In this document: positions 12,690 to 23,398 of the stretch, in pieces | Layout of the letters: each line of letters opens with the position of its first letter | How positions within the stretch are numbered: position 1 is the stretch's first letter | Assembly (NCBI RefSeq): GCF_024139115.2 | Contig: NC_085139.1 | Location: 17,951,284 to 18,015,283, forward strand | DNA from: Armigeres subalbatus | Lineage: Eukaryota; Arthropoda; Insecta; Diptera; Culicidae | Direction: 5' to 3' | DNA length: 64,000 nucleotides | The notes under the pieces: generated by a model | Database searches by the model: none | What the model was told of the DNA's origin: nothing | What the model saw: only the letters and a program-made list of their open reading frames with translations | Program-made: the position numbers and the translations under genes

Positions 12690-13837
12690 TTGCTGTCCGA
12701 TAGTCCGATATGGCCAATTTTCAATAGGAAACAACGGGACTGGATTCTACGTCGAATGCAACTTGTTGTGAGCAAATCGATTGAGGATAAGTGCCCGGAA
12801 AATGAGTGACATTTTTACGCGATTTTTCCGTATGAATTTGTTTTTTGGCCATAACTTTCGGTCCCATAGTTCGATCTAGGCCAATTTCAAATAGGAAACA
12901 ATGGCACAGGATTCTGCGTCGAATGCAACTTGTTGCGAGCAAATCGGTTGAGGATAAAGTGCCCGAAAAAATGAGTGACATTTTTTGCGCGATTTTTCGT
13001 ATGAATTTGTATTTTCGCCACAACTTCTGATCCCATAGTCCGATCTGACCAATTTCAGATAGGAAACAATGGGACAGGATTCTGCGTCGAATGCAACTTG
13101 TTGGCAAACCAAATCGGTTGAGGATAAGTGCCCGAAAAATGCGTGACATTATCTACGCGATCTTTTGTATGAATTCGTATTTTGGCCATAACTTCTGATC
13201 CCATAGTCCGATCAGACCAATTTAAAATAGGAAACAATGGGACAGGATTCTGCGTCGAATGCAACTTGTTGCGAGCAAATCGGTTGAGGATAAGTGCCCG
13301 AAAAATGAGTGACATTTTTTACGCGATTTTTTTGTATAAATTTGTATTTTGGGCATAGCTTCTGACCCCGTAGTTCGCTCTAGCCATTCTCAAATAGTAA
13401 CCGATGGGACAGGATTCTGCGTCGAATGCAACTTGTTGCGAGCAAATCGGTTGAGGATAAGTGCCCGAAAAATGAGTGACATTTTTACGCGATTTTTCGT
13501 ATGAATTTGTATTTTGGCCATAACTCTCGATCCCATAGTCCGCTCTGACCAATTTCAAAAAAGGAAACAATGGGCCAGGATTCTGCGTCGCATGCGACTT
13601 GTTTCGAGCAAAGCGGTTGAGGATAAGTGCCCGAAAATGAGTGACATTTTTACGCGATTTTTCGTATGAATTTGTATTTTGGCCATAACTCTCGATCCCA
13701 TAGTCCGATCTGGCCAATTTCAAATAGGAAACAATGGGCCAGGATTCTGCGTCGAATGCGATTTGTTGCGAGCAAATCGATTAAGGATAAAGTGCCGAAA
13801 AAATGAGTGACATTTTTTGAGTAGTTTTGCGCACACA

Positions 13838-13923
<86 letters not shown>

Positions 13924-14052
13924 TCACCTCAATTCGTCGAACTGAGTCAATTAGTATATAGCACTATGGGTCTGCTGGCCTTCTATAAATAGTTTGATTT
14001 TGGAGCGATCATATAGCCTGTACCGTATACTTAGTATACGAGAAAGGCAAAA
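12690..14052 (+). mobile_element. Satellite-bearing non-autonomous element, copy 2 (5' part missing)
   Basis: It contains the same ~167-bp tandem repeats as copy 1 (about seven units), then an 85-bp CA microsatellite, then the same tail with the GTATAC-centred hairpin ending at about 14,052. The conserved head seen at 10,335 is missing; repeats begin abruptly at about 12,690 after unrelated DNA (12,457-12,690). Confidence 0.7.
13832..13919. repeat. CA dinucleotide microsatellite
   Basis: About 42 CA units, interrupted by a single ACATACAC word near the left end. It belongs to the tail of the satellite-bearing element; shorter CA tracts sit at the same place in the other copies. Confidence 0.95.
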
Positions 14053-14097
14053 ATACAACGCTTACAAAATTGTTAGATTCGTATATAATACTTGTAT

Positions 14098-14151
14098 AAG
14101 AATCTAACAACATTGCATATGGCCAGTTCTCGTACAGGTTTTGGTAGATTC
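14098..14151. repeat. Right copy of the flanking inverted repeat
   Basis: Imperfect reverse complement of 10,270-10,325. An internal imperfect palindrome (GTTAGATTCGTATATA against TATAAGAATCTAAC) lies immediately to the left at 14,072-14,108. Confidence 0.6.
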
Positions 14152-15294
14152 ATATAGAGAATTGTTAGAAAATTTGCCGGTTAGGTGTGGATAACATTCT
14201 GTACACGTTCTGTACACACCCCGCCGAAGCGTGGAGCTGGCGAACAAACATAACCCGGATGCGAAGTTTGCTGTAGTAGCCATAATTTGCAAAATGGAAG
14301 GATTACGCGCAGCATAATCGACATGAAATATGTCGATCGCTTCAAGATCATTGTGCCACTCAACAATTACATCAAGGTCAACACGCTGAAGAAAATCAAC
14401 AGCGAGATCACGTCCCAACAAACAATTTCAGCCAAATAAGCTAGTTTTAGCTGAAAAAGACTATTTTTGGCTGTATAAATGCTTTGCCAGTCTGGAGTAT
14501 TATCATGCTCACATCCCATCCCATCTGGTTGCCATCACCATTCAACAGTCCATAAGAACGTAGAGGAATCCAACAACGGCCTGAAAAGTGAAGTTCCAGT
14601 TCTTTAACTTCGCAGGCAGATTCATCCAACGGGAAAATATGCCAACAAGTGCCATCAGTGTGACATTCTGAGCAAACCAAAGGCTAGAAAGGGTCATACC
14701 AAGATGATGTGTATTCATCTTGGGTCATACTGTATTCATGACATCGTCATATCAACTGCCGTGGAGTGAAGACGTCAACAAGGCCTGGAAAGAGAAGGCT
14801 GAATCTCGTTGCATTCCTAATAGCCTAGCCTCCAGGCTTTCTCACTTCATAGAGTTTGATGTCAAAGTTCACAGATTTAAATTTCACTGAAAATAAAGTA
14901 CATGACGTTTCATACCAGGATACATTATTTTATCAAAATAATAAACTTGTAAAACGCTATAATTCAAGCAGACTTTCAAAAGCAGCCAAAATAGTTGATG
15001 GCTATTTAACAGTCAATTCAAGGGTTTCGAGGCCTTCAGTAGCATGAATTTAGATATAGAGTAATAAGAACAGTCGACGACTCCGAACTCATGGTGGAAC
15101 CAAAGTGGGAAGACGCCAGTTTGGATTCTACACACTAGAACTAACATCGATACGAGGTTCTAAGTAGGTTGTTTAGATGGCGTTGGTCACACGTAGATCA
15201 CAATTTGGTTAATGGTAATATTGAAGAGCAATAACTTGAAATGTGTTAACTATTTAGAAACCCAGATGACTAGAATCCTTACGATACCTTCTGA
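14152..15294. other. Unassigned DNA
   Basis: Minus-strand ORFs of 105 and 77 codons (14,104-14,421 and 14,447-14,680) look like decayed coding DNA, but no family was recognised. A short direct duplication around TCATCTTGGGTCATAC/GGTCATACCAAGATG lies near 14,694-14,732. Confidence 0.4.
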
Positions 15295-15471
15295 CAGGGC
15301 AAGTGAATTGAACAACGACGCAGTTGAATTCGATGGACTTACCAAAATTTGAACATGTCAAAACAAACAAAAGTGAATTTTCTTTTCGTTCGAGTAAATT
15401 GAACGGAAATGTTTAGACGTTCAATTCGCGTTCAATAAATTCGAGTAACTTGTTCAGTTCACTTGCTCTGT
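15295..15471. mobile_element. Small MITE
   Basis: Terminal inverted repeats CAGGGCAAGTGAATTG on the left and CAGTTCACTTGCTCTG on the right bound 177 bp of DNA without coding capacity. The target duplication was not resolved; the CAGGG end would fit a hAT-derived MITE but this is unproven. Confidence 0.6.
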
Positions 15472-16774
15472 CTAAACGCAGAGGGAAATACAGGACTTGC
15501 GATATTCTGCTCCTCATGAACGTACAAGTACCCAGTCGAAGGGATTGCATCGTCTATTGCAAGCAGTGGATCGTCGGATTTGCAATCAACCGTGATTTTC
15601 CATTGTGTATCAATTTCTGTAATGTACTCAAGCATAAGCAGTGTTTTAAAATGTCATTGGTAAATTTGTCTAACTTTTCGAAACCTTTTTCAAAAACACA
15701 ATATCAATTTATGAGGAGTAACGAACTTATAGCGCTTAAAATGTGCTAAAATAAAATAGTCTGACACGTTGGAGGCAAAATGTTGTTCAAAAAGCGACGT
15801 TTCACTCATGCCTTAAGCCTCAGCTTTATATTAAGACCAATTTACCTTTGGTAAAATATATAAGACGAACAGGCTTCTAAAAAAAGTTTCAGACAAATTA
15901 GGGCACGACCGAACGAAGAAACGATGATCTTTGGACCGCCAAATGGCAGAAACGAAAAAATATCTAACCAAGCAATGTTAGATATTAACTCTCCAGTCAA
16001 ACATTTGTATTTGCTCAATCGATTCTTCAATTCATTCAAGATCAACCTTCCCAAGAATTCATATCGATTTTGGTGAACTGTGCAACTAGAAGCGAAAACC
16101 CGCCATCTTTTCGTCCGGAGCGCCAGTACTACGTGAAACCCGGTCAGGGCGGCCTTCGTCGGTGAACACGGTCAACTTTCAACTACTACGCCTAGGTTTC
16201 TTTGGTCGACTCATTCACCGCCCCCGCCCCATCGATGGTACCGTAATCTGGAGATCCAGACTCCATCGGCCTAATCCGCGATCTTCTAATCCGGAGCGTT
16301 CCGACAAGCCTATCCGTTCCATACCGCCTTTATCGTTGAACACGCTAAGCTATCAACGGTTACCGCTTTCCTTCGGCCGGGTAGTCGGCCAACATAGCGG
16401 CAATCTGCTACGTTTTGTCCTGGCATCCGACCGTACAACCAGGAAACCGTTGAGTTGACTTCGGTGGCGAACACGCCGTCCGGCTGTCCTCCCTGTCGGT
16501 GGTGCAGTCTTCAAAAATCGCCGCCATCGTCAGCGTAAAACGCCATCTTTTCGTCCGGAGCCAATCCCGGTCCGGGCCACCTGCTTCTCAGGCACGCCGA
16601 CTACCGCCATCTTGCCGGCCAATACAAACGGCCCACCCAGCTGTACACCCTGTCGGTGATGCCGCTTTTGAGAAAATCATCGTGTAAAAATTCTAAAATT
16701 ATCCTCATCCCACATAGAACGTTAGCCAAACTGAAGTTCTGATTACCGATTGTTCGCATTTGTTTCTTGGACAT
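15472..16774. other. Unassigned DNA, GC-rich in its right half
   Basis: From 16,100 to 16,690 the DNA is GC-rich and the word CGCCATCTTTTCGTCCGGAG occurs twice (16,102 and 16,540), with related phrases between, so it may be a decayed retrotransposon leader or LTR. The 98-codon ORF at 16,162 is not recognised. Confidence 0.35.
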
Positions 16775-16939
16775 GGTAGGCCTCTTTAGCCTAGCGATTA
16801 GATGCGCGTCTATGAAGCAAAACCATGTTGAGAGTGGCCAATTCAAGTGCCGGTGTGATTTGGGAAATTTTTGGGTTGGAAATTGCCAAGACTTCCCTGG
16901 GCACATAAGTATCGTTATGTAATGCCAATAGAGAAGAAA
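16775..16939 (+). mobile_element. Feilai-type tRNA-derived SINE, degenerate
   Basis: Plus-strand diverged and internally shortened copy of the same SINE as at 18,229-18,520. Shared landmarks are the tRNA-like start (GGCCTCTTTAGCCTAGCG), TTGGAAATTGCCAAGACTTCC, CCTGGGCACATAAGTATCG and the tail TGTAATGCCAATAGAGAAG. The B-box region is badly decayed, so it is not expected to be transcribed. Confidence 0.65.
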
Positions 16940-17241
16940 CACTTATCTTTATTGAGACATTACTTAAAATGTTTCAAGTGCATCGAACAAGTAAGCTGAA
17001 CGAATGGCCTATACTTGCCATATAAAGCCTGGAATCAAGAGACTGGCGATTTTGGGTCTTATCCACATACATATTATGAAATGCTCAAATGGAAGAGCTC
17101 GGGAAAAAGTTCTAACACCAAAGATTAACGAAACGTAGATAACCCTGATTGTACCTTCAATGCAAAATAGGTCCGAAATGGGGGAAGAGGGTATAAAATT
17201 TAAATTTTTGTGTTACGTTATTTCCATTATTTTATTCAAAA

Positions 17242-17486
17242 CTAGTAGACCCGACGAACTTCGTTTCGCCTAAAATTGATTGGTTCTCGAGTTATGCAGA
17301 AAATTTCGGTTTCATTTGTGTGGGAGCCCCCCTTTCCAAAGGAGGGAGGGGTCTCGAACCATCTTAAGAACCTTCCCCGACCCCAAAAACCTCTGCATAT
17401 AAATTTTTACGCCGATCGGTTCAGTAGTTTCGGAGTGTATAAGGTTCAGACAGACAGAAATTCATTTTTATGTATATAGAAGAAGA
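17242..17486 (-). mobile_element. Non-autonomous Helitron, short
   Basis: On the minus strand the element starts A|TCTTCTTCTATATACAT and ends CTAG|T, the A/T insertion rule and CTRR end typical of Helitrons, with an ACGAAGTTCGT palindrome about 20 bases from the 3' end. No target duplication. The start matches the independent copy at 58,439. Only 245 bp remain, with no Rep/helicase coding. Confidence 0.7.
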
Positions 17487-18228
17487 TTTAAAAAGTGATG
17501 TAAAAATACACTCTGGATTGCGAGACGGTTATGCGAATATTTAGCTGATCTGATCCAAAATTATTGGCATGTATGTAACATTAGCGTTTCCGTCATGGAA
17601 AAATACTATCAGTGACTTTTTTTCAACTCTGCTCAATAAAACTCGCTTATTCTAATCAACTTATGATGAATACATAGTTGAAAAATATTTGCGAACGCGA
17701 AATAACGGAAAATTGTCAAAATATTTCAATTGACATTTTCTCCACTTGCTGTTTTTCGCTATGGGACGGACATGCGAAGAGGGGCAGTGCGAAATTGCCA
17801 AAAAGGAATCTCCATGAAATATTAAAATATGAGACGAGTTAATTCTATTCCATTCGATTCCACTACTTGATTGTGAATACCAGGGTTTGCAGAAATGGCT
17901 GTCAATATATAACGAACAACGATAAAAGAGAGGCAAAAACTGTTCCGAATCATAACAAGCCATGATAACAAATTTATCCAACTTGTATACAAGTGCGAAA
18001 ATAACAGAATCGGATAGGCAGCCCTACATAAAAATGGTGATTCTCGTTTTGTTTTCGCTTCTTTCATGTTGATTACTGCATAGCTGTGTAAAACAAGTTG
18101 AAATGCATCATCAGAGCAAGTGTTCCCCGTATTTGGAGCTTTCTAAAAGAAATGTATCATGGGGTATAGCCTCCCGAATCAGTTCTCTATCATGACAGCT
18201 TGCGAAAAAAAAGTCTCTCGCGGCATGC
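17487..18228. other. Unassigned AT-rich DNA
   Basis: Overlapping minus-strand ORFs of 106 and 81 codons (17,661-18,067) show no recognisable family. Nothing else seen. Confidence 0.4.
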
Positions 18229-18520
18229 TTTCTTTTCTTTTCTTATTGGCATTACATCCCCACACTGGGACAGAGCCGCCTCGCAGCTTAGTGTTCATTA
18301 AGCGCTTCCACAGTTATTAACTGCGAGGTTTCTAAGCCAGGTCACCATTTTTGCATTCGTATATCATGAGGCTAGCGCGATGATACTTTTATGCCCAGGG
18401 AAGTCGAGACAATTTCCAATCCGAAAATTGCCTAGACCGGCACCGGGAATCGAACCCAGTCACCCTCAGCATGGTCTTGCTTTGTAGCCGCGCGTCTTAC
18501 CGCACGGCTAAGGAGGGCCG
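18229..18520 (-). mobile_element. Feilai SINE, nearly full length
   Basis: Read on the minus strand, the element begins with a tRNA-like promoter: A-box-like TTAGCCGTGCGGTAAG, then B-box-like GGTTCGATTCCCGG. The tRNA-unrelated body contains GGAAATTGTCTCGACTTCC and the tail AATGCCAATAAGAAAAG. Flanks carry an 11-bp direct repeat with one mismatch (CGCGGCATGCT at 18,219-18,229, CGCGGCAAGCT at 18,519-18,529), the expected trace of LINE-mediated insertion. Feilai is an Aedes SINE family; the name rests on recall of the family. Confidence 0.85.
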
Positions 18521-18598
18521 CGGCAAGCTATATATCGTATATGTATACAGAGATGATAAGTGAGAGACTTGTTCTTTCTCTTTAGGATTCAATCCCTG

Positions 18599-18926
18599 CA
18601 CGCTTAAAATCAATAACACAGAGATGTGTTTGCTTCACACAAAACGGACCTAATGCAGAACATCACCTAGATGAGCGACAGTTACACAGACACAAAAATG
18701 CCTCGTACGGTCGTGATAACGGTCCTTTTCAACATGTAAACGTTTGTACAGATTCCTTGTTTCATGAGGAACCAAATACTGTTGAAAATATTGAAATCCA
18801 AGCTTCAATAAAACCACACGAGCTATTTTTGTGGCTGTGTAACTGTCGCTCATCTAGGTGCTGTTCTGCATTAGGTCTGTTTTGTTCGAAGCAAAACATA
18901 TTTCTGTGTTATTGATTTTAAGCGTG
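18599..18926. mobile_element. MITE with ~90-bp inverted repeats
   Basis: The left arm starts CACGCTTAAAATCAATAAC and the right arm ends with its complement; matching continues through CGGACCTAATGCAGAACA and ACCTAGATGAGCGACAG against their complements at 18,836-18,880. No coding capacity for transposase. Confidence 0.8.
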
Positions 18927-18939
18927 TGGTAAATACTCG

Positions 18940-19015
18940 TCAAGTACGAGACACTAAAGACGGTCTTACTGTTAAGGTCGATACACGTATCTGTATTTAC
19001 AATCCAATGATGAAA
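18940..19015. repeat. Fragment of the CGAGACACT foldback family
   Basis: Contains TCAAGTACGAGACACT followed by GACGGTC and ATACACGTATCTG, the same arm sequence as the foldback MITE at 61,029-61,282 and a fragment at 8,888-8,952. Only one arm is present here. Confidence 0.5.
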
Positions 19016-19096
19016 TAAATGGAAAAGTACTACCTCGTCTTATGACAAGTGAAGACATTCCACTAAAATCTCAAAATATTTTTTTGATACAAATTC

Positions 19097-19323
19097 CGGG
19101 TACTTATTCAAAAGGACGTATGTGATTTTGTAAACAAAGATTCAAACGTCGATTTGTCCAATCAGATAGAACTCCCACGCAAACCATCACCACAGACAGG
19201 TAGGGGAAGCCTTCGGCTATCTGTTGGTGGTGTTAGTTTGCGTGGGAGTGCCATGAGATTGGACGAATCGACGTTTGAATATTTGTTTACAAAATCACAT
19301 ACGTCCTTTTGTATAAGTACCCG
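19097..19323. mobile_element. Foldback MITE
   Basis: The ends CGGGTACTTATTCAAAAGG and its complement bound two arms of about 90 bp that also match through ATGTGATTTTGTAAACAAA, CAAACGTCGAT and ACTCCCACGCAAAC, with a loop of about 50 bp near 19,190-19,230. Overlapping ORFs on both strands are palindrome artefacts. Confidence 0.8.
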
Positions 19324-19329
19324 AGAAAT

Positions 19330-19980
19330 ATGCATTTTCTCAACAACACAGAAATTTGACCGATTCGGCAAATCTATCTGTTTGATGCATTCGGTCGATA
19401 CACAAGGCAGATACATTTCAGCCTAGCAAAATAACTGAAATGTTTTCGACTTGACAACATGTTCAACAAATAAGATGTTTAGCTTTTGCATATTAATATT
19501 TCTCGTATATGAGCAAACTTAGACATAAAATATGAAACGTTAAAACTCATAGAAAAGTCAAATTTCAGCAAAACTTATTTATAAATAATTTAACACACAT
19601 AACTCAATTCAGAATTTCATCGAATTTCCATCAAGAGAACTATTCAGTAGTCATTTTGAACATTTTGTGTTATGATACCTATCAGTTAGTGATTAAAATA
19701 TAAGCAACATATTCGTTCAACAGTTGCATACTTATGTGTTGAGCGCTCATTGTGGATGAAAACAGGACTTCCACGATTATTCATAAGTTAACTTCATGAA
19801 TGTGTAAACTAAATTTTCAATTTTTCTATTGAAATCATAAATCTAATCTGCGCAAATGGTGCTCTTAATTTATGTAAATATTGGAACCAAAATATCAACT
19901 TTCTTTAGAACGAATAATTATAGAAATTAATAAGTTTAATTACCATTAACGATAGTTTTACTGCAACGAAGAAAATCTTG
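19330..19980. other. Unassigned AT-rich DNA
   Basis: No gene or repeat recognised. Confidence 0.4.
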
Positions 19981-19984
19981 GGTT

Positions 19985-21600
19985 TTCATGCTTTCATTTC
20001 AAATAGAATCCTCTACATTTCATGCTTCTTCGAAAATAATCACTACTTCTGACACCGTGCGGTGCACAATCGTGGGTTCTATGCTAACCACTGGCACTAT
20101 AAACGCTGCTGTAAACCAACCGCACTCGTCTCGTTCGTCAATTGCATTCTTCTCACATCTGCTTCACTGGCTGCAGCTCCTCTGGCTACGGGGCGATTAT
20201 CACACCCAAAAAACACGGATCGCACAGGTATTAATGCTCGCTATCAGCAATAGAGGTGTACAACACTTCTCCAACACAATACCCCCTTATGCACTGCACT
20301 ACTAGACTACACGAGATCCCCCTCTCCGCCTGCAGACCCTTTCGATATCGTCGTCACAAGGTCCAGCAGCAGCAGCAGCAGCCAGAGGAAATCAACAAAT
20401 TGTGCCCCGGGGATGCCATTGGCCACTTAAACCGATTGCTCGACGAACGGTTCCCATCCGCAGTTTCGGATACTAATCCGGAGTTATTCCACAGGAAACA
20501 CAATCCACGAACCCCCGAAAATGAGCCCAATTAAGCTTCGAAATTCGACATCAACAATGTGTAGTAACACATAGAGCAGAGAATGACGAAATCGATTCTC
20601 CGTACGCGACCGTCCAGAATCCACTGGAGTGGAAGGGAAACGGCACCAATGGCCTGCCTCAAGTTTGACGCGCCACTCCAGCGACTAGAGAAGGATGGAA
20701 CGATCATAGGGGAGATGGTCTAATGTGCTCCTTGTGGGGTCTGATGGATGCTATCCGCATAGTAGATCAGATTCTGAACTTTTTGAACTGGTATTGACAG
20801 CTTTTCAAAACTTAATTGATTTAACTCACGATACACGCATTTTGGTACAACTGTATGTTCTTTTTTAATTATTGGAAATAAGAAAAGGTTGGCTTAAATT
20901 GATTCTAGAGATGACCTTATTTTAAAACTGATAACCTTTTCATGAAGAAACGACAAAAACGCTACCATGCTTCCCCATCGTTACATTTTGATTGCGAAAG
21001 TGATGAGTGTTTACTTAGTTTTGAAATTCTTCCAAAAAAAATCACTAGTGGCCAGAAGAATAGAATATCAATGAATTCCAGTCGGAAACAATGGGTGTTT
21101 CATTTCATCGCTGCATTCTTAACTCCACTCGTTCAAAGCTGTTGTTCGAAAAACGCATCCACTAATGAATTTGTGCAATAGACCATCCCATACCCGAACC
21201 GTGGGCATTAGACCATCCACCCCCAGCACTCAACACACCAACACTAAACGGAACGGAAAACGGTACGTACAGCAGGCAGCCACCCGGTGCTTAGCGGGCT
21301 GCGACGACGCGCGTGGATAGAGGAGGTGGAATCGAAATGCGCGACGACGACAACGAATAGCATAGGAAAATATGTTTGTACAAGACTCGTATGCGCGGCG
21401 CACGGTACTCGGTGTTGCAGCTTCTATGCTCTCGGTGGGAACCTCCCTTCGCTTCGACTCGTCGACCAATACTGAAGCGTGCGAGGCCTCACCCAGCCCG
21501 TTTCTATGACAATGTGGATTGGGAGCGGTGCCGCATTACGACACGATGCGGGTGGGCTCCGGGTTCCGGTGCCGATCGATTAGAGATGGGATGATATTAA
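19985..21600. other. Unique GC-richer island, possible exon or regulatory DNA
   Basis: The segment is not repeated elsewhere in the window and is GC-richer than its flanks, with a CAG run at about 20,358-20,377 inside a 92-codon plus ORF (20,256-20,534) that includes EEINKLCPGDAIGHLNRLL. No domain was recognised. The 21,200-21,580 part is rich in CGACGACG words. It could hold non-coding first exons or a promoter; evidence is compositional only. Confidence 0.25.
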
Positions 21601-23020
21601 CTGGGGTTGGAGCACTGGCCAATTTGAGCTGAATAGAGACAAGGTTACGGAATATATGGGCGGCCATTGATTTATGCATTGTCGTGAGACATCTAGATGT
21701 CGACCTCGAAAGCTGCGTGCATAGCTTAAGCTGGCTTTACACATGAATATGAATCCGTTTATTATTTTCACTAAATGCTGTAGAAGACCTAATAAAGTAC
21801 GTATGTGCCATGGAAAGCCCATAGCGCTTAAACTTGAAAGGGATATCTTCCAGTGTAGAACAAGTAAGCCATATAACGTAAATCTCTTTAACTATCCTTT
21901 TTAATATTTTTTTTCATTCATCTTTCAATTTATTTAGAATGTTTTGAACAGGAATGTGCTAATTCGCCTCTGTTGCTCTACAATATTGCAATTCAATCTA
22001 ATATCCGAAATATCTCAAGAAGCAAATTAATTTGATTTCTTCTCTTTTGTCATTTCTCACCGCAAACGACATATTTTTTATCTATAACTGTTTTATTAAT
22101 ATAAAAAAAAACTATCCTTCAAAATGTTTTTTGTGGTTTATCGGGTACGGTTTGAACGAAATCTGATTATAATTTGTTCATTGCTCTTTTAACAAAGTTG
22201 AGTATGTTATGATCTTTACTATCACACATTAGTTGATGATTCTACCAGATCTCATATTGTACTATAAAACATTAACCGTTGGAAGGCTGGATGATATTAC
22301 TACATAAGATCTTCCAAAATCAAGAGCACGGTCAGCAGCTTCATTCGCTGTGAGTTCCACGAGTTCAGGAATCCAGCATAGAACAGCCTTTTTGGATAAC
22401 ATCTTTGTTCTACTAGCCTACAAGTCCCGATAGTCGTGGGTTTTCCTTTATTTGCGATAGCGTTGTTTTTTACACAAACTACGTATTAAACGCAGCAACC
22501 CATTCAGTCTATCATTTTGTTGACCTGTCATTTCACGAAATAAAAGTATCACAAAGTATCACCGTATCTTTTTTCTATACATTGCATTAATAATTGCGAT
22601 AGTTTTCTTATAGTTGCGAGTCTCATATGAACACATTGGGATTCGCAATTAAAAAATACTGCAACTGTAGGTTGTAGGAACACTTTACCAATAATTGGAG
22701 GTATCGTTTTAGGCAACAATGTTGGATTCTACTATGATTGGATCACTCTTCGTTTCAAACAAAACCAATGAGCTTTCGAGTGCACACTTAAAGGTAAGCG
22801 AAATGAAGTACAGATGTGAAATAAGCGAAGAAATAGTGGCTAAACTTGCTTAGTTCCTCCACTATTGGGTCTTTTGCCCTAATTGTTAAAAATTGATGAT
22901 AACTAATTTAACTGTTTCTAATACATATTTCTTGGCAACTAACAAAGTCCGAGAGAACAACATTTCTCGACGAACTAGCACGATCACCAGCTGTTGATAA
23001 GGTTATTGCTTCCGCTGACA
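21600..23020. other. Unassigned AT-rich DNA
   Basis: No gene, array or inverted-repeat pair recognised. Confidence 0.4.
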
Positions 23021-23021
23021 A

Positions 23022-23396
23022 AAAACCCTGATTAATCAACCTAGTGGTGATGTCGCCTTTTTCGTGCAATATAAATAAACAATAAAGTCAATTCTATATA
23101 ATTTTATTTGAGGTGGCATTCCATTTGACAGAAAAATAATAAAAAAATTGAACCTTTATAGAAATTCTTTAAGAAAACTGAAAAGTTTTTTTAGGTTGTA
23201 ATTTTTTGGATTTTTTTTATTACCCACCTCTTTTTTATACACAGACAAATTGGACAAAAAAAGAATTAATATTTATTCCGGATTTATTCATAATTTGTTA
23301 TAGTCATTGCAAGCGTTATCGGTACTTGCTGCATGCAAATCGGATGAGTATAAGTGCAAAATGGCACGGCAAATGGTGGGTAAAGCGTACCATTGG
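23022..23396 (+). mobile_element. Third copy of the satellite-bearing element, 5' part
   Basis: The head CCCTGATTAATCAACC and GTGATGTCGCCTTTTTCG matches that at 10,335. A repeat-unit word (GCAAATCGGATGAGTATAAG, about 23,335) matches the units around 10,490. The copy is broken by the Tc1-family insertion at 23,399; the 26 bases right of that transposon may be its continuation. Confidence 0.6.
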
Positions 23397-23398
23397 TA

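Noticed and set aside
13650..13916. ORFs with long VCVCVC runs
   Set aside because: Translation of a CA microsatellite.
18478..18520. A tRNA gene
   Set aside because: The A- and B-box-like words belong to the head of the Feilai SINE; no cloverleaf or acceptor stem was evident.
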